Positions 25,762-33,650 of a stretch of 33,650 nucleotides of DNA are shown in pieces. Made by a program: the position numbers and the translations under genes. Below the pieces are notes generated by a model. It was given only the letters and a program-made list of their open reading frames with translations. It did no database searches and was not told where the DNA came from. Origin of the DNA: Chloroflexota bacterium (GTDB lineage: Bacteria; Chloroflexota; Dehalococcoidia; Lucifugimonadales; JACPCL1); assembly GCA_016202485.1 (NCBI GenBank), contig JACQOP010000030.1, forward strand, positions 1 through 33,650. Direction: 5' to 3'. The first letter of the stretch is position 1, and each line of letters starts with the position of its first letter.

Positions 25762-27381
25762 TTGACCCCTTCCTCAAAAAGGTGTAATGTCACCTATGGC
25801 CCCCGATGGTTCCCCCTCCCCATCTTAAGCCCCTACATCTCCTTTAAGGCGAAACCTCCATTGCAACGTCAATCTGCCGAACATACCGCATCTCCTGTAG
25901 CACAAACCACCGCAGTCACTACGGAACCCCAACTTGACAACATTCGCATTGACGCCCACGGCGGCTCCCGCGGCCCAGTCAATCTGAAAGGCAAGGACCT
26001 CACCCAGGGCAGCATCCCCAAGAACCTGTGGTGGCTCGCCTGGCCTCAGATTGTAGAGTCCCTCCTCAACACCGCCGACCAGCTTGTGGACATCGTCTGG
26101 GCAGGCATGATCAGCGTCAGCGCCATCGCCGGCGTGGGCATCGCCCAGACCTATCGCCAGCTTGTCATGACGGGCCGCATGGGCCTGGACACCGCCATGA
26201 GCGCCCAAGTCTCCCGGGCCATTGGTGCGAGGAACGACCCGCTGGCCAACCATGTCGCACTCCAGGGATTTACCCTCAGCGCCAGCTTCTCTACTGTTGT
26301 CGGCCTCTCGGGCGCTATGTTCACCATCCCTCTCATGAAACTCCTGGGCCTGGGAGATGACATTATTGAAACGGCCTCCCTTTACCTTCGTATCCAGTTC
26401 TTGGGGGTCATTGCGTTGGCCTTCAGGCAAATGAGCGGCGCCGCCCTCCAGGCGGCAGGCAACGCCGTCATCCCCATGGCGGCCACAACGGTTACCCGCA
26501 TCACCCATATCATCCTTACTCCCTTTTTTATCTTTGGTTTGTTCTTTTTCCCGGAGCTGGGTATCGCCGGCGCAGCCCTGGCCGACGTCATCGCCCAGTT
26601 CTTGGGCACTTCCTTGAACTTCTGGGCATTGTTCACCGGCAAGTCCCGCCTGCACCTGAAGCTCAGCGCCTACCGGCTGGACCCCCCTGTCCTCTTGCGT
26701 ACCTTGAAGATAGGCGGCCCAGCAGCTATCAGCGGCATGGAGCGCTCCGTAGCCCAGCTCGTTATTGTCGGCCTCGTGTCTGCCTTCGGTACCGTGGGCC
26801 TCGCTGCCTTCTCCCTCACCCGCCGCGCCGAAAACCTTGCCATGCTCGGCGCCGGCGGCCTGGCGCGCGCGTCCGGCGTTCTGGCCGGCCAGAACCTTGG
26901 GGCAGGCAGGCCAGAACGCGCCCGCAAGACCGTCTACTGGGCCCTGGCCTTTGTCATCGGCCTTGGCGCCCTCCTCACCTTGCTGCTGGTCATCTTTGCC
27001 CCTTCCGTCGTCCTCCTCTTCACCCGGGACGCCGACTTGGTCCCCGTGGCAGTGGTGTGGCTGCGGATTCTGGCCCTGAGCATCATCTTCCTTGGGACAG
27101 GCCAGGTCTTCGCCCAGTCTTTCAATACAGCAGGCGACACCATGGCCCCTATGATAGCCACCCTCATCAGCATGTGGTTCATAGAAATCCCCCTGGCCAT
27201 GGTCATCTCCGGGCACCAGTACACCATTGGCCTCTTTGGCTTCTCCTATACCATGCCGGTCATCGCCGACTTCGGCCAGTACGGCATCGCCTGGTCCATC
27301 ACCATCGCCATGTTCCTGCGTAGTGTCTTCTTCCTCCCGTACCTCTTCTGGGGCCCCTGGCTTAGAAAACGGGTTATCTAA
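25762..27381 (+). CDS. MATE family efflux transporter
   Basis: LTQGSIPKNLWWLAWPQIVESLLNTADQLVDIVWAG..., GAGGLARASGVLAGQNLGAGRPERARK; multiple TMs. Start uncertain. Confidence 0.9.
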   Translation: MTPSSKRCNVTYGPRWFPLPILSPYISFKAKPPLQRQSAEHTASPVAQTTAVTTEPQLDNIRIDAHGGSRGPVNLKGKDLTQGSIPKNLWWLAWPQIVESLLNTADQLVDIVWAGMISVSAIAGVGIAQTYRQLVMTGRMGLDTAMSAQVSRAIGARNDPLANHVALQGFTLSASFSTVVGLSGAMFTIPLMKLLGLGDDIIETASLYLRIQFLGVIALAFRQMSGAALQAAGNAVIPMAATTVTRITHIILTPFFIFGLFFFPELGIAGAALADVIAQFLGTSLNFWALFTGKSRLHLKLSAYRLDPPVLLRTLKIGGPAAISGMERSVAQLVIVGLVSAFGTVGLAAFSLTRRAENLAMLGAGGLARASGVLAGQNLGAGRPERARKTVYWALAFVIGLGALLTLLLVIFAPSVVLLFTRDADLVPVAVVWLRILALSIIFLGTGQVFAQSFNTAGDTMAPMIATLISMWFIEIPLAMVISGHQYTIGLFGFSYTMPVIADFGQYGIAWSITIAMFLRSVFFLPYLFWGPWLRKRVI

Positions 27382-27397
27382 GACAATTTCTGCCGCC

Positions 27398-27437
27398 AAA
27401 GGAGTCCTGCTTGACTGATAAGCAGGACTCCTTTTTT
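27398..27437 (+). terminator. rho-independent terminator after MATE gene
   Basis: 15-bp stem AAAGGAGTCCTGCTT-gactgat-AAGCAGGACTCCTTT followed by TTT. Confidence 0.92.
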
Positions 27438-27652
27438 CTGCACCGTAGCCCGGACCAGTGACCCCGCCCATCGCGGACACTCCATTATCCTATATCCTAT
27501 CCCCGGACTCTGGCACAGGCTTTGCCATTGTGAAAGAGGAACGGAGCATCTCCAGCGTAGGCTGGTCCATAGGGGGGCAGGTCCTCACCCGCCTGTGGGG
27601 AAGAGACACACGAACCTACGACCGTCGGGATAGACCCCGTGCGGAACCCCCA

Positions 27653-27976
27653 TCACTGCATGGGCGAGTACGGCGTGGGCCGCATGATGGTGTTGGTGAT
27701 CCGCGTCACCAGCGGACCACCTCGTTCTGTTTCGGCAAAGGCCTTGACCCGCTCCTGGTCCGCACTAAAGGCCGCCCACGCTCGCTCCCGATGGGCAAGG
27801 TCGTCAAAGGCCAGCATATAAGTTAGCCGGCCGCTGATGCCGATGACATCAGTCCAGAAGCCTACCACCCGGATATCGTACTTCTTGAAATACCCCAGGG
27901 TGATGTTGGCAAAGCGGTCATTGAGCGCAGGCAGTTTCCCTGGTACAACCTCGTAAATCCGCAGTTCATAGATCAT
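27653..27976 (-). CDS. NIPSNAP family protein
   Basis: MIYELRIYEVVPGKLPALNDRFANITLGYFKKYDIRVVGFWTDVIG...; GGAGGCGATT before ATG 27976. Confidence 0.85.
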   Translation of the reverse strand: MIYELRIYEVVPGKLPALNDRFANITLGYFKKYDIRVVGFWTDVIGISGRLTYMLAFDDLAHRERAWAAFSADQERVKAFAETERGGPLVTRITNTIMRPTPYSPMQ

Positions 27977-28123
27977 AATCGCCTCCTGACGGTGTGGGCA
28001 CTGTGGCTGGGCTGTATCGTACCCGTTTTGCGACCCAGTGTCACCGCATTGTAGCACCAGTCCTACTAGAGACCCCCTGCTCTAGCGCAAAAGCCCTTCC
28101 CAATTCCCTCCGAATTGGCGACA

Positions 28124-29149
28124 ATGGAGTACGGTGTAACCCATACTGGAGCAAACTTCTTGGCATCCGAGCATCAGCACGCCTCATCAGCCAGCACTGG
28201 GGCCGCCCGAGGCCAGCCCCGCTACCTCTACGGCGGCCAGGCCGTCATAGAGGGGGTCATGATCCGAGGGCGGCGCTTCTACTCAGTAGCCGCGCGCCGT
28301 CCCGACGGCCAGCTCACCTCCATAGTGGAGCCTCTCAACTCTCTCTACACTGGCCCTATCCGGCGTATCCCGGTTGTGCGTGGGACTATTGTTCTAGCAG
28401 AGACACTGGTCCTGGGCATCAAGGCCCTCATGTATTCTGGTAATGTGACCCTTGAGAAAGAAGGCGAGAAGCTGGGCGGACCCGCCATGGCCCTCACCCT
28501 CGCCTTCTCCCTCACCATGGCCATCGCCATCTTCTTTGTAGCCCCCCTCTTCGCCGTCAACCTCTTTGACCGCACCGTCTTCACCGGCGACTCTGCCACG
28601 GCAGATTTTCTGAGTAACATCGTGGAAGGGGCGATCCGCCTGGGTCTCTTCCTGGCGTATATCTGGCTCATCGGACTGATGCCAGATATACGCCGCGTTT
28701 TTGCTTACCACGGCGCGGAGCACATGACCGTCAAGGCGCATGAGGCCAACCTTCCCCTGGAGGCACCCTATATCCGCCGCTTCTCTACTGCCCACCCCCG
28801 TTGCGGTACGGCCTTCCTGCTGACGGTCATGGTAGTCGCCATTCTTGTCTTTGCCCTCCTGGGCCGCCCCGACCTGGAATGGCGCATCCTCTCCCGTATC
28901 GTGCTATTACCTGTCATCGCTGGCATCGCCTATGAGGTCATTCGTTTCAGCGGCCTCCACCAGCATAACCCCTTTGTCCAACTCATCTCTGCGCCCAACC
29001 TGCTGCTACAAAAGCTGACCACCCGCCCACCAGACGACAACCAGATTGAGGTGGCCATCCACGCCATGAACACCGTCATTGCCGCAGATGAAGGCCTGCC
29101 ACTGCCTCCCGATGCCAGCAGGCCGGCAGAGGGAATGGCGGGGGCGTAG
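28124..29149 (+). CDS. DUF1385 (YqhQ-like) membrane protein
   Basis: RYLYGGQAVIEGVMIRGRRFYSVAARRPDGQL...YHGAEHMTVKAHEANLPL...STAHPRCGTAFLLTVM. Confidence 0.92.
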   Translation: MEYGVTHTGANFLASEHQHASSASTGAARGQPRYLYGGQAVIEGVMIRGRRFYSVAARRPDGQLTSIVEPLNSLYTGPIRRIPVVRGTIVLAETLVLGIKALMYSGNVTLEKEGEKLGGPAMALTLAFSLTMAIAIFFVAPLFAVNLFDRTVFTGDSATADFLSNIVEGAIRLGLFLAYIWLIGLMPDIRRVFAYHGAEHMTVKAHEANLPLEAPYIRRFSTAHPRCGTAFLLTVMVVAILVFALLGRPDLEWRILSRIVLLPVIAGIAYEVIRFSGLHQHNPFVQLISAPNLLLQKLTTRPPDDNQIEVAIHAMNTVIAADEGLPLPPDASRPAEGMAGA

Positions 29150-29172
29150 GATGGTGTACTGGAGCAGCAATC

Positions 29173-29706
29173 ATGCCCCACAGGTTTGGCACAGCCTGCC
29201 CGGATGAAACCATTGTGTTTGGGGCACAGCGGCCAGGGTATAACGCATACTGGGTGGAGCAGCATTACGTTGAGGAATGGCTCGCCTTTATGAGGGGGCA
29301 GGCTATCTCCAGGGTGGTCTGCCTCTTGCCGCCGGAACAGCTTGATTACTACGAATCAGACCTCCTCTCCAGCTACAGGGAGGCCTTCGGCCCTCACAAC
29401 GTGCTCTCCGCACCCATTGGCGACTTCTGCCTTTCCAGCGAAAAGAACCTGAAACTGGTCATGGACTTCCTGGATGAGAGCGTCCGCCTGGGGCTGAAGA
29501 CTGTGGTGCACTGCTCCGGCGGCTCCGGGCGGACCGGCCACGTCCTGGCCGCATGGCTGGTATACCGATATGACATGGAAGCGGGTGACGCCATAGAGAC
29601 CATCAGAAGGCTCCCCGAACGTCGCAATCCCCTGGAGGCGGTCACCACCCCGGAAGAGGAGGATGCCCTCTATGAGCTGCTTGACAGCGTCCGGGGTAGT
29701 AGGTAG
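29173..29706 (+). CDS. dual-specificity-type protein phosphatase
   Basis: P-loop VVHCSGGSGRTGHVLAAWLV (HCx5R). Confidence 0.85.
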   Translation: MPHRFGTACPDETIVFGAQRPGYNAYWVEQHYVEEWLAFMRGQAISRVVCLLPPEQLDYYESDLLSSYREAFGPHNVLSAPIGDFCLSSEKNLKLVMDFLDESVRLGLKTVVHCSGGSGRTGHVLAAWLVYRYDMEAGDAIETIRRLPERRNPLEAVTTPEEEDALYELLDSVRGSR

Positions 29707-29716
29707 GGAGAGGCGT

Positions 29717-30769
29717 CTAACCCCGCCCGGCTGGCTGGCACGCCTCCATGACCGCAAGGGCTGATTCCACAGTTGGACGCGCCGCCACCACGCGCACGAT
29801 AGCGATATCCAGGCCTTCGGCCAGCGTGCGGAAGGCCTTTGCTGCTCCGCTGGCAGGGCCATAGTAGCCCACCTTCAGGGCCAGCTCATCGGGGAAGGCC
29901 TGGATAAGCTGCTCCTCCGTTGCCCCCTCCCGGCGCATCATGTCAAGGCGCAGCAACTCATCGGTGAAGCCCATGCGCTCAAAGTGGCCGCGATAGCCCA
30001 GGCCGCGCTCCCGCTCGCTGGGAACCGACTGCCCCAGGGCGTAGCCCATCACCGAGCGGATGAAGGCCCGGCGAGCCACCTCCACGTCGTCATCCACGCA
30101 AATGCGGATATACTCAGACAGCTTGATATCACTGGGGTCCCGCCCTGCCTTGGCTGCGCCCTGGGCCACCTGACGGCGGCTCCAGGCAATTTGCTCGGCG
30201 GAGCACCAGTTTAGCGAGATGCCGTCGGCCAGTTCCCCGCCCAGGTACAGCATCTGCGGCCCCAGGGCAGCCAGGTAGACCGGCGTAGGGGGCGGCACGC
30301 GCCCGCCCAGGCGGAGCTGCGCCCCATGCAGTGACGTCGTCTTGCCCTGGTAGTCCACCGTCTCGCCGCGCAGCAGCCTCTTGATAATGGTGAGGTAGTC
30401 CCGCATGAGGGAGATAACCGGTACGTCGCTGCCGAAGCGCCCCTGATAGGCGTCCCGGTAAACGCCGCCGGAGCCGATGCCCAGGATGAAGCGGCCCGCG
30501 GTCAGCTCGCCGGCGGTAGCGGCGCTCAGGGCGAAGGCCTGAGGCAACTGCGCCTCCACGGGGTACACGGCGGTCCCCACAATCAGCCCCTCCTCTATCA
30601 CTGCCCGTGTAGCGTGCCAGCGGTGGAGGCAAAGCTGGAAGAAGTCGTAGCCGGCGCCGGCGGGCGTCCACAGGCTGGTATAGCCCATGCTCGCCGCCTG
30701 GCGGCTCAGCTCTGTTTCCTGGTCAGGGGTCAGCCGTAGGGAAGCGTCCAGTCCAACGCCGATGTTCAT
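29717..30769 (-). CDS. LLM class (F420-dependent-type) oxidoreductase
   Basis: MNIGVGLDASLRLTPDQETELSRQAASMGYTSLWTPAG...AGELTAGRFILGIGSGGVYRDAYQGRFG...PVYLAALGPQMLYLGGELADGISLNW. Confidence 0.9.
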   Translation of the reverse strand: MNIGVGLDASLRLTPDQETELSRQAASMGYTSLWTPAGAGYDFFQLCLHRWHATRAVIEEGLIVGTAVYPVEAQLPQAFALSAATAGELTAGRFILGIGSGGVYRDAYQGRFGSDVPVISLMRDYLTIIKRLLRGETVDYQGKTTSLHGAQLRLGGRVPPPTPVYLAALGPQMLYLGGELADGISLNWCSAEQIAWSRRQVAQGAAKAGRDPSDIKLSEYIRICVDDDVEVARRAFIRSVMGYALGQSVPSERERGLGYRGHFERMGFTDELLRLDMMRREGATEEQLIQAFPDELALKVGYYGPASGAAKAFRTLAEGLDIAIVRVVAARPTVESALAVMEACQPAGRG

Positions 30770-30856
30770 TGTGGGACTCCTTACCAACTCAGCCAGGCCA
30801 GTACAAGCTCGCCAATCACCCGGCATATGCGGTGGGCCATCCAAACTCAATTGACC

Positions 30857-31030
30857 CTAGCGCCTACTCCCTGGAGTGAAGTCATCCCTAAGCCAACGAA
30901 CAAAGCTATCAGAATGTTGGATGTAAGTCGCCTTTGTAGACTGAGCAAGTACGACCGCTTCGACTTCCCGTTTGTATTGCTCTAGCGCCTTCTCTATCTG
31001 TTCCAAACATTGCAGGGGAATCTTTGGCAT
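30857..31030 (-). CDS. 57-aa protein resembling the SAM-like core-binding segment of tyrosine recombinases
   Basis: Not in the ORF track (<60 aa). Translation MPKIPLQCLEQIEKALEQYKREVEAVVLAQSTKATYIQHSDSFVRWLRDDFTPGSRR*, preceded by GGAGGG; TKATYIQHSDSFVRWL resembles integrase N-terminal helices. Confidence 0.55.
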   Translation of the reverse strand: MPKIPLQCLEQIEKALEQYKREVEAVVLAQSTKATYIQHSDSFVRWLRDDFTPGSRR

Positions 31031-31068
31031 GTCGCCCTCCGATCGTCTATCAGTAAATTGGATGGTAA

Positions 31069-31491
31069 TTACGCCTTTTCTATTTCCTGGAAGCCTAATC
31101 GGCGGAGGATGCCCCTAGCCCTATTGGTTGTAAACACGTTTGCTGGGTAGTCAAAGCCAGGGTGGCGTCGCCTTAATGCGGCTTTCACCAATGGCCAAAC
31201 TGGATAGTACGTTTCCTTACCTTGGCTGTCCTCTAATTCAACGAAGTACTTCTGCCCCCTTCCGGTGACACCTGCTTTAGCAGCTTCTTTAATGTTAGCC
31301 TGAGAGACCTCGTATTCCTTGCCCTTTATGACCACGGTGATTTCGGAAGGGAATCTTAGGACATGCCTCTTGCCCTGATCTAGATTGGCAAGGGACACTG
31401 AATGATCTGGGCCAGTTTCCTCTGGCTCTGACCTGACCAAAGCCAATTCCAGGGTCTCGCCACAGGACGGACATACCATAAGCATCGTCAC
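31069..31491 (-). CDS. hypothetical protein with N-terminal zinc-ribbon-like CxxC
   Basis: MTMLMVCPSCGETLELALVRS...; AGGTGTG before ATG; 140 aa; A/T-richer context. Confidence 0.6.
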   Translation of the reverse strand: MTMLMVCPSCGETLELALVRSEPEETGPDHSVSLANLDQGKRHVLRFPSEITVVIKGKEYEVSQANIKEAAKAGVTGRGQKYFVELEDSQGKETYYPVWPLVKAALRRRHPGFDYPANVFTTNRARGILRRLGFQEIEKA

Positions 31492-31527
31492 ATCACACCT
31501 CCATAGAATCGTATCTTGACGACGCCT

Positions 31528-31556
31528 ACAATACCCCCTCTGTAACTAGATGTCAA
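31528..31556 (-). promoter_or_regulatory. candidate sigma70-type promoter for the 31491-30857 cassette
   Basis: On the minus strand TTGACA (31556-31551), 17-nt spacer, TATTGT (31533-31528). Confidence 0.5.
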
Positions 31557-31614
31557 TATAACCATCTCTTGCATACATGTAGCCTATCATTCTCTATAGA
31601 TCAACTCCTGTTTC

Positions 31615-32241
31615 CTACCTTCTTCGTTCCCTTAGCACCTTCCACACGTCCTCCGGCGACGCGCCGGATGCCGCCAGGAGCACCAGGGTGTGGTACAACA
31701 GGTCGGCGGCCTCCTGGGGCAGGTGCTCTTTGTCGCCGGTGGCTGCGGCAAGGGCAGTTTCGCCTGCTTCTTCTATCACCTTCTGGGCGATGCGGGGTAC
31801 GCCTTCCTGGAACAGGGAGGTAGTGTAGCTGCCTTCGGGCATATCCCGCTTGCGCTGCTGGATGACGGCGAAGAGCTCGTCCAGGATGCCTGCGCCGGAT
31901 TCGTGGCGCTGGTATTCCTCCGGCTTCGGTGTCTCTGCCAGCGGCGTGAAGAAGCAGGAGGTGTTCCCTGTGTGGCACGTCGGCCCCTCAGGATGCACCT
32001 GGAAGAGGAGCACATCGCCGTCGCAGTCCGCCGAGGCTGAAACGAAGTTCAGGTAGTTGGCCGAGGTCTCGCCCTTCATCCACAGGTCCTGGCGGCTGCG
32101 GCTGTAAAACCAGACGCGGCCTTCTGCAAAGGTGCGTTGGATGGTGTCTGGGTTCACGTACCCCACCATCAGCACCTCCTTGGTGTTGGCGTCCTGCACC
32201 ACCGCCGGCGCTAGGCCACGCTCGTCCAGCCTGATGTTCAT
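31615..32241 (-). CDS. hisIE: bifunctional phosphoribosyl-AMP cyclohydrolase / phosphoribosyl-ATP pyrophosphatase
   Basis: LAPAVVQDANTKEVLMVGYVNPDTIQRTFAEGRVWFYSRSRQDLWMKGETSANYLNF (HisI) and LFAVIQQRKRDMPEGSYTTSLFQEGVPRIAQKVIEEAGETALAAATGD (HisE). Confidence 0.95.
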   Translation of the reverse strand: MNIRLDERGLAPAVVQDANTKEVLMVGYVNPDTIQRTFAEGRVWFYSRSRQDLWMKGETSANYLNFVSASADCDGDVLLFQVHPEGPTCHTGNTSCFFTPLAETPKPEEYQRHESGAGILDELFAVIQQRKRDMPEGSYTTSLFQEGVPRIAQKVIEEAGETALAAATGDKEHLPQEAADLLYHTLVLLAASGASPEDVWKVLRERRR

Positions 32242-32418
32242 GAGCTGTCCTTCATCTCGGTTGCATATTTGCCCGTCGCTCTCTGACGGGCCTATTGCAC
32301 AAGTATAGATTGGCTTTAGGCCTTTGTCTTCTCCCGTCCAGGCAGCCTTGCCGTAAAAGTCCTTTTGACCTCACCCGCTAGCCCCCTTCGCTGAAGTGGG
32401 AGGGGGAAGAATTGTATC

Positions 32419-32456
32419 TGGGGGATACCTCCTTCGCTGCGCTCAAGGACAGGCTT
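32419..32456 (-). repeat. dispersed intergenic repeat, compact copy
   Basis: Reverse complement AAGCCTGTCCTTGAGCGCAGCGAAGGAGGTATCCCCCA shares its three blocks with 10474-10577. Confidence 0.65.
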
Positions 32457-32539
32457 TGACCCCCAGCGGGAACTGACGGTCCCTGCACTCTTCTGACGTT
32501 TGAGGCAACGCTCGTGCGGGCTGGCGCGACGCAGCGGCG

Positions 32540-32568
32540 TTGACATGCGTTTTGCATGCAGCCATACT
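32540..32568 (+). promoter_or_regulatory. promoter/operator of toxin-antitoxin operon
   Basis: TTGACA (32540-32545), 17-nt spacer, CATACT (32563-32568); ATGC-gtttt-GCAT inverted repeat and TGCATGCA palindrome within the spacer. Confidence 0.6.
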
Positions 32569-32574
32569 GTAGGC

Positions 32575-32802
32575 ATGGTAAACGTGCAAATTCGTAATGT
32601 CCCGCAGGATGTGCATCGCACCCTCAAAGAGCGGGCGGCCAAGCATGGGATGTCCCTGTCAGGGTATCTTCTTCAGCAAATAGAAGCCCTGGCGGAGCGC
32701 CCTACGATGGAGGAGATTCTAGAGCGGCTAAGTCACCATGAGCCGGTGAATCCCTCCATAAGTCCGGCTGACATCATCCGCGAGGAAAGGGACAGCCGCT
32801 GA
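32575..32802 (+). CDS. antitoxin, FitA/VapB-like ribbon-helix-helix protein
   Basis: MVNVQIRNVPQDVHRTLKERAAKHGMSLSGYLLQQIEALAERPTMEEILERL; immediately upstream of a PIN-domain gene. Confidence 0.88.
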   Translation: MVNVQIRNVPQDVHRTLKERAAKHGMSLSGYLLQQIEALAERPTMEEILERLSHHEPVNPSISPADIIREERDSR

Positions 32803-32807
32803 GTATC

Positions 32808-33194
32808 GTGTTGGATGCCTCGGCGCTCTTGGAGTTCTTGCTGCGTACTGATGCTGGCCTGCGCCTTCGTGAGCGGCTTCGGGATGAGCCTGGTCCAATC
32901 CATGCACCGCAAATAGTGGACTTGGAGGTCGCCCAAACGCTCCAAAGGCTCCTATTCAGGGGAGAATTGACGACCGCCAGGGGCCAGCAAGCCTTGCAGG
33001 TGCTTTACGATATGCCGATCCAGCGGTATCCGCACCGTCCGTTGCTCCACCGCATTTGGGAACTGAGAGCAACTATCACCGCCTACGATGCGGCGTACAT
33101 CGCGCTGGCTGAGGCCCTTGACGCGCCGCTTTGGACTCGGGACGGCAGGCTGGCGGAGGCAACGGGCCACCGCGCCGTGGTGGAGCTGGTCTAG
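32808..33194 (+). CDS. vapC: PIN domain ribonuclease toxin, VapC family
   Basis: VLDASALLEFLL (first Asp), DLEVAQTLQRLL, YDAAYIALAEALDAPLWTRDGRLAEA. Confidence 0.92.
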   Translation: MLDASALLEFLLRTDAGLRLRERLRDEPGPIHAPQIVDLEVAQTLQRLLFRGELTTARGQQALQVLYDMPIQRYPHRPLLHRIWELRATITAYDAAYIALAEALDAPLWTRDGRLAEATGHRAVVELV

Positions 33195-33458
33195 CGTCCT
33201 GACAAGAGAGCAACTGCTGTTCTTGGTCTAGCCTTTTGCGGCTGTAGGGAGAGCCGGGCGGATGCCCCGGCCCTGTGCGGGCAAGCGGAGGGGGTGAGGG
33301 ATTCTCCGATGCATCGGGGCGGAGCGCATAGAATCGCAAAGGCAGTTTGACCACTTCGCTCTAGAATGACCATGCCTTTTCTGGTGAGCCGCTCCAAGAG
33401 CCGCCAACACGCCTTACACGCACTTGATCACGTGTCAGGACACTGGCAAGGGTGCAGC

Positions 33459-33650
33459 CTAATCCGCCCTGACCTCCAGGATAGCCAGCAGCTCCCGTAA
33501 GTCCTTGATCTCATAGTCCGGCGCAGGATACTTGGGGTCCAGCTTTACGCCGTTGCGGTTCACCCACGCCGCCCGCATACCTACCGCCTTGGCCCCCTGG
33601 ACGTCGTCGTGCTGGGAGTCACCGACGTACAGGGACTCCTCCGGCTTCAC
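33459..33650 (-). CDS. HAD family hydrolase (C-terminal part; runs off the right window edge)
   Basis: KPEESLYVGDSQHDDVQGAKAVGMRAAWVNRNG: HAD motif IV context. Confidence 0.85.
   Translation of the reverse strand: MKPEESLYVGDSQHDDVQGAKAVGMRAAWVNRNGVKLDPKYPAPDYEIKDLRELLAILEVRAD

Noticed and set aside
25825-27480. 551-aa minus-strand ORF opposite the MATE gene
   Set aside because: Composition (Gly/Asp/Gln/Glu/His-rich, no hydrophobic or domain pattern) is that of a shadow ORF in GC-rich DNA; the plus strand is a clear MATE transporter.
27458-27826. 122-aa plus-strand ORF downstream of the MATE terminator
   Set aside because: Overlaps the NIPSNAP gene on the opposite strand; composition not protein-like.

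Overview
GC-rich bacterial window. The gene families (DUF1385/YqhQ, paired CaiB/BaiF CoA-transferases, ThDP enzymes, F420/deazaflavin-type oxidoreductases, NIPSNAP) and the dispersed palindromic repeats suggest a Chloroflexota/Dehalococcoidia-like genome, but this is inference because no phylogenetic marker was tested. Backbone genes: a Rieske protein, Lon, CvpA, an HNH protein, an HMGL-like aldolase/lyase, two ThDP enzymes, two family III CoA-transferases, an SGNH hydrolase, a PcrA/UvrD helicase, a lipoprotein, Pit + DUF47, an M16 peptidase, a MATE transporter, DUF1385, a dual-specificity-type phosphatase, an LLM oxidoreductase, HisIE, a VapBC-type toxin-antitoxin pair and a HAD hydrolase (partial). 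No tRNA, rRNA or CRISPR array was recognised. The most notable observation is an A/T-richer ~1.36 kb insertion carrying an HNH endonuclease gene at the 3' end of the pcrA/uvrD helicase gene. It is bounded by a 42-bp direct repeat (40/42 identical) that duplicates the last 13 codons plus stop of the helicase. The displaced copy sits 4 bp from the convergent downstream gene, which suggests it is the original gene end. Also notable: an A/T-richer two-gene cassette with a zinc-ribbon protein and a 57-aa recombinase-core-binding-like ORF missing from the ORF track, a single-nucleotide frameshift in a cyclase-fold-like gene, and a truncated MFS gene at the left edge.
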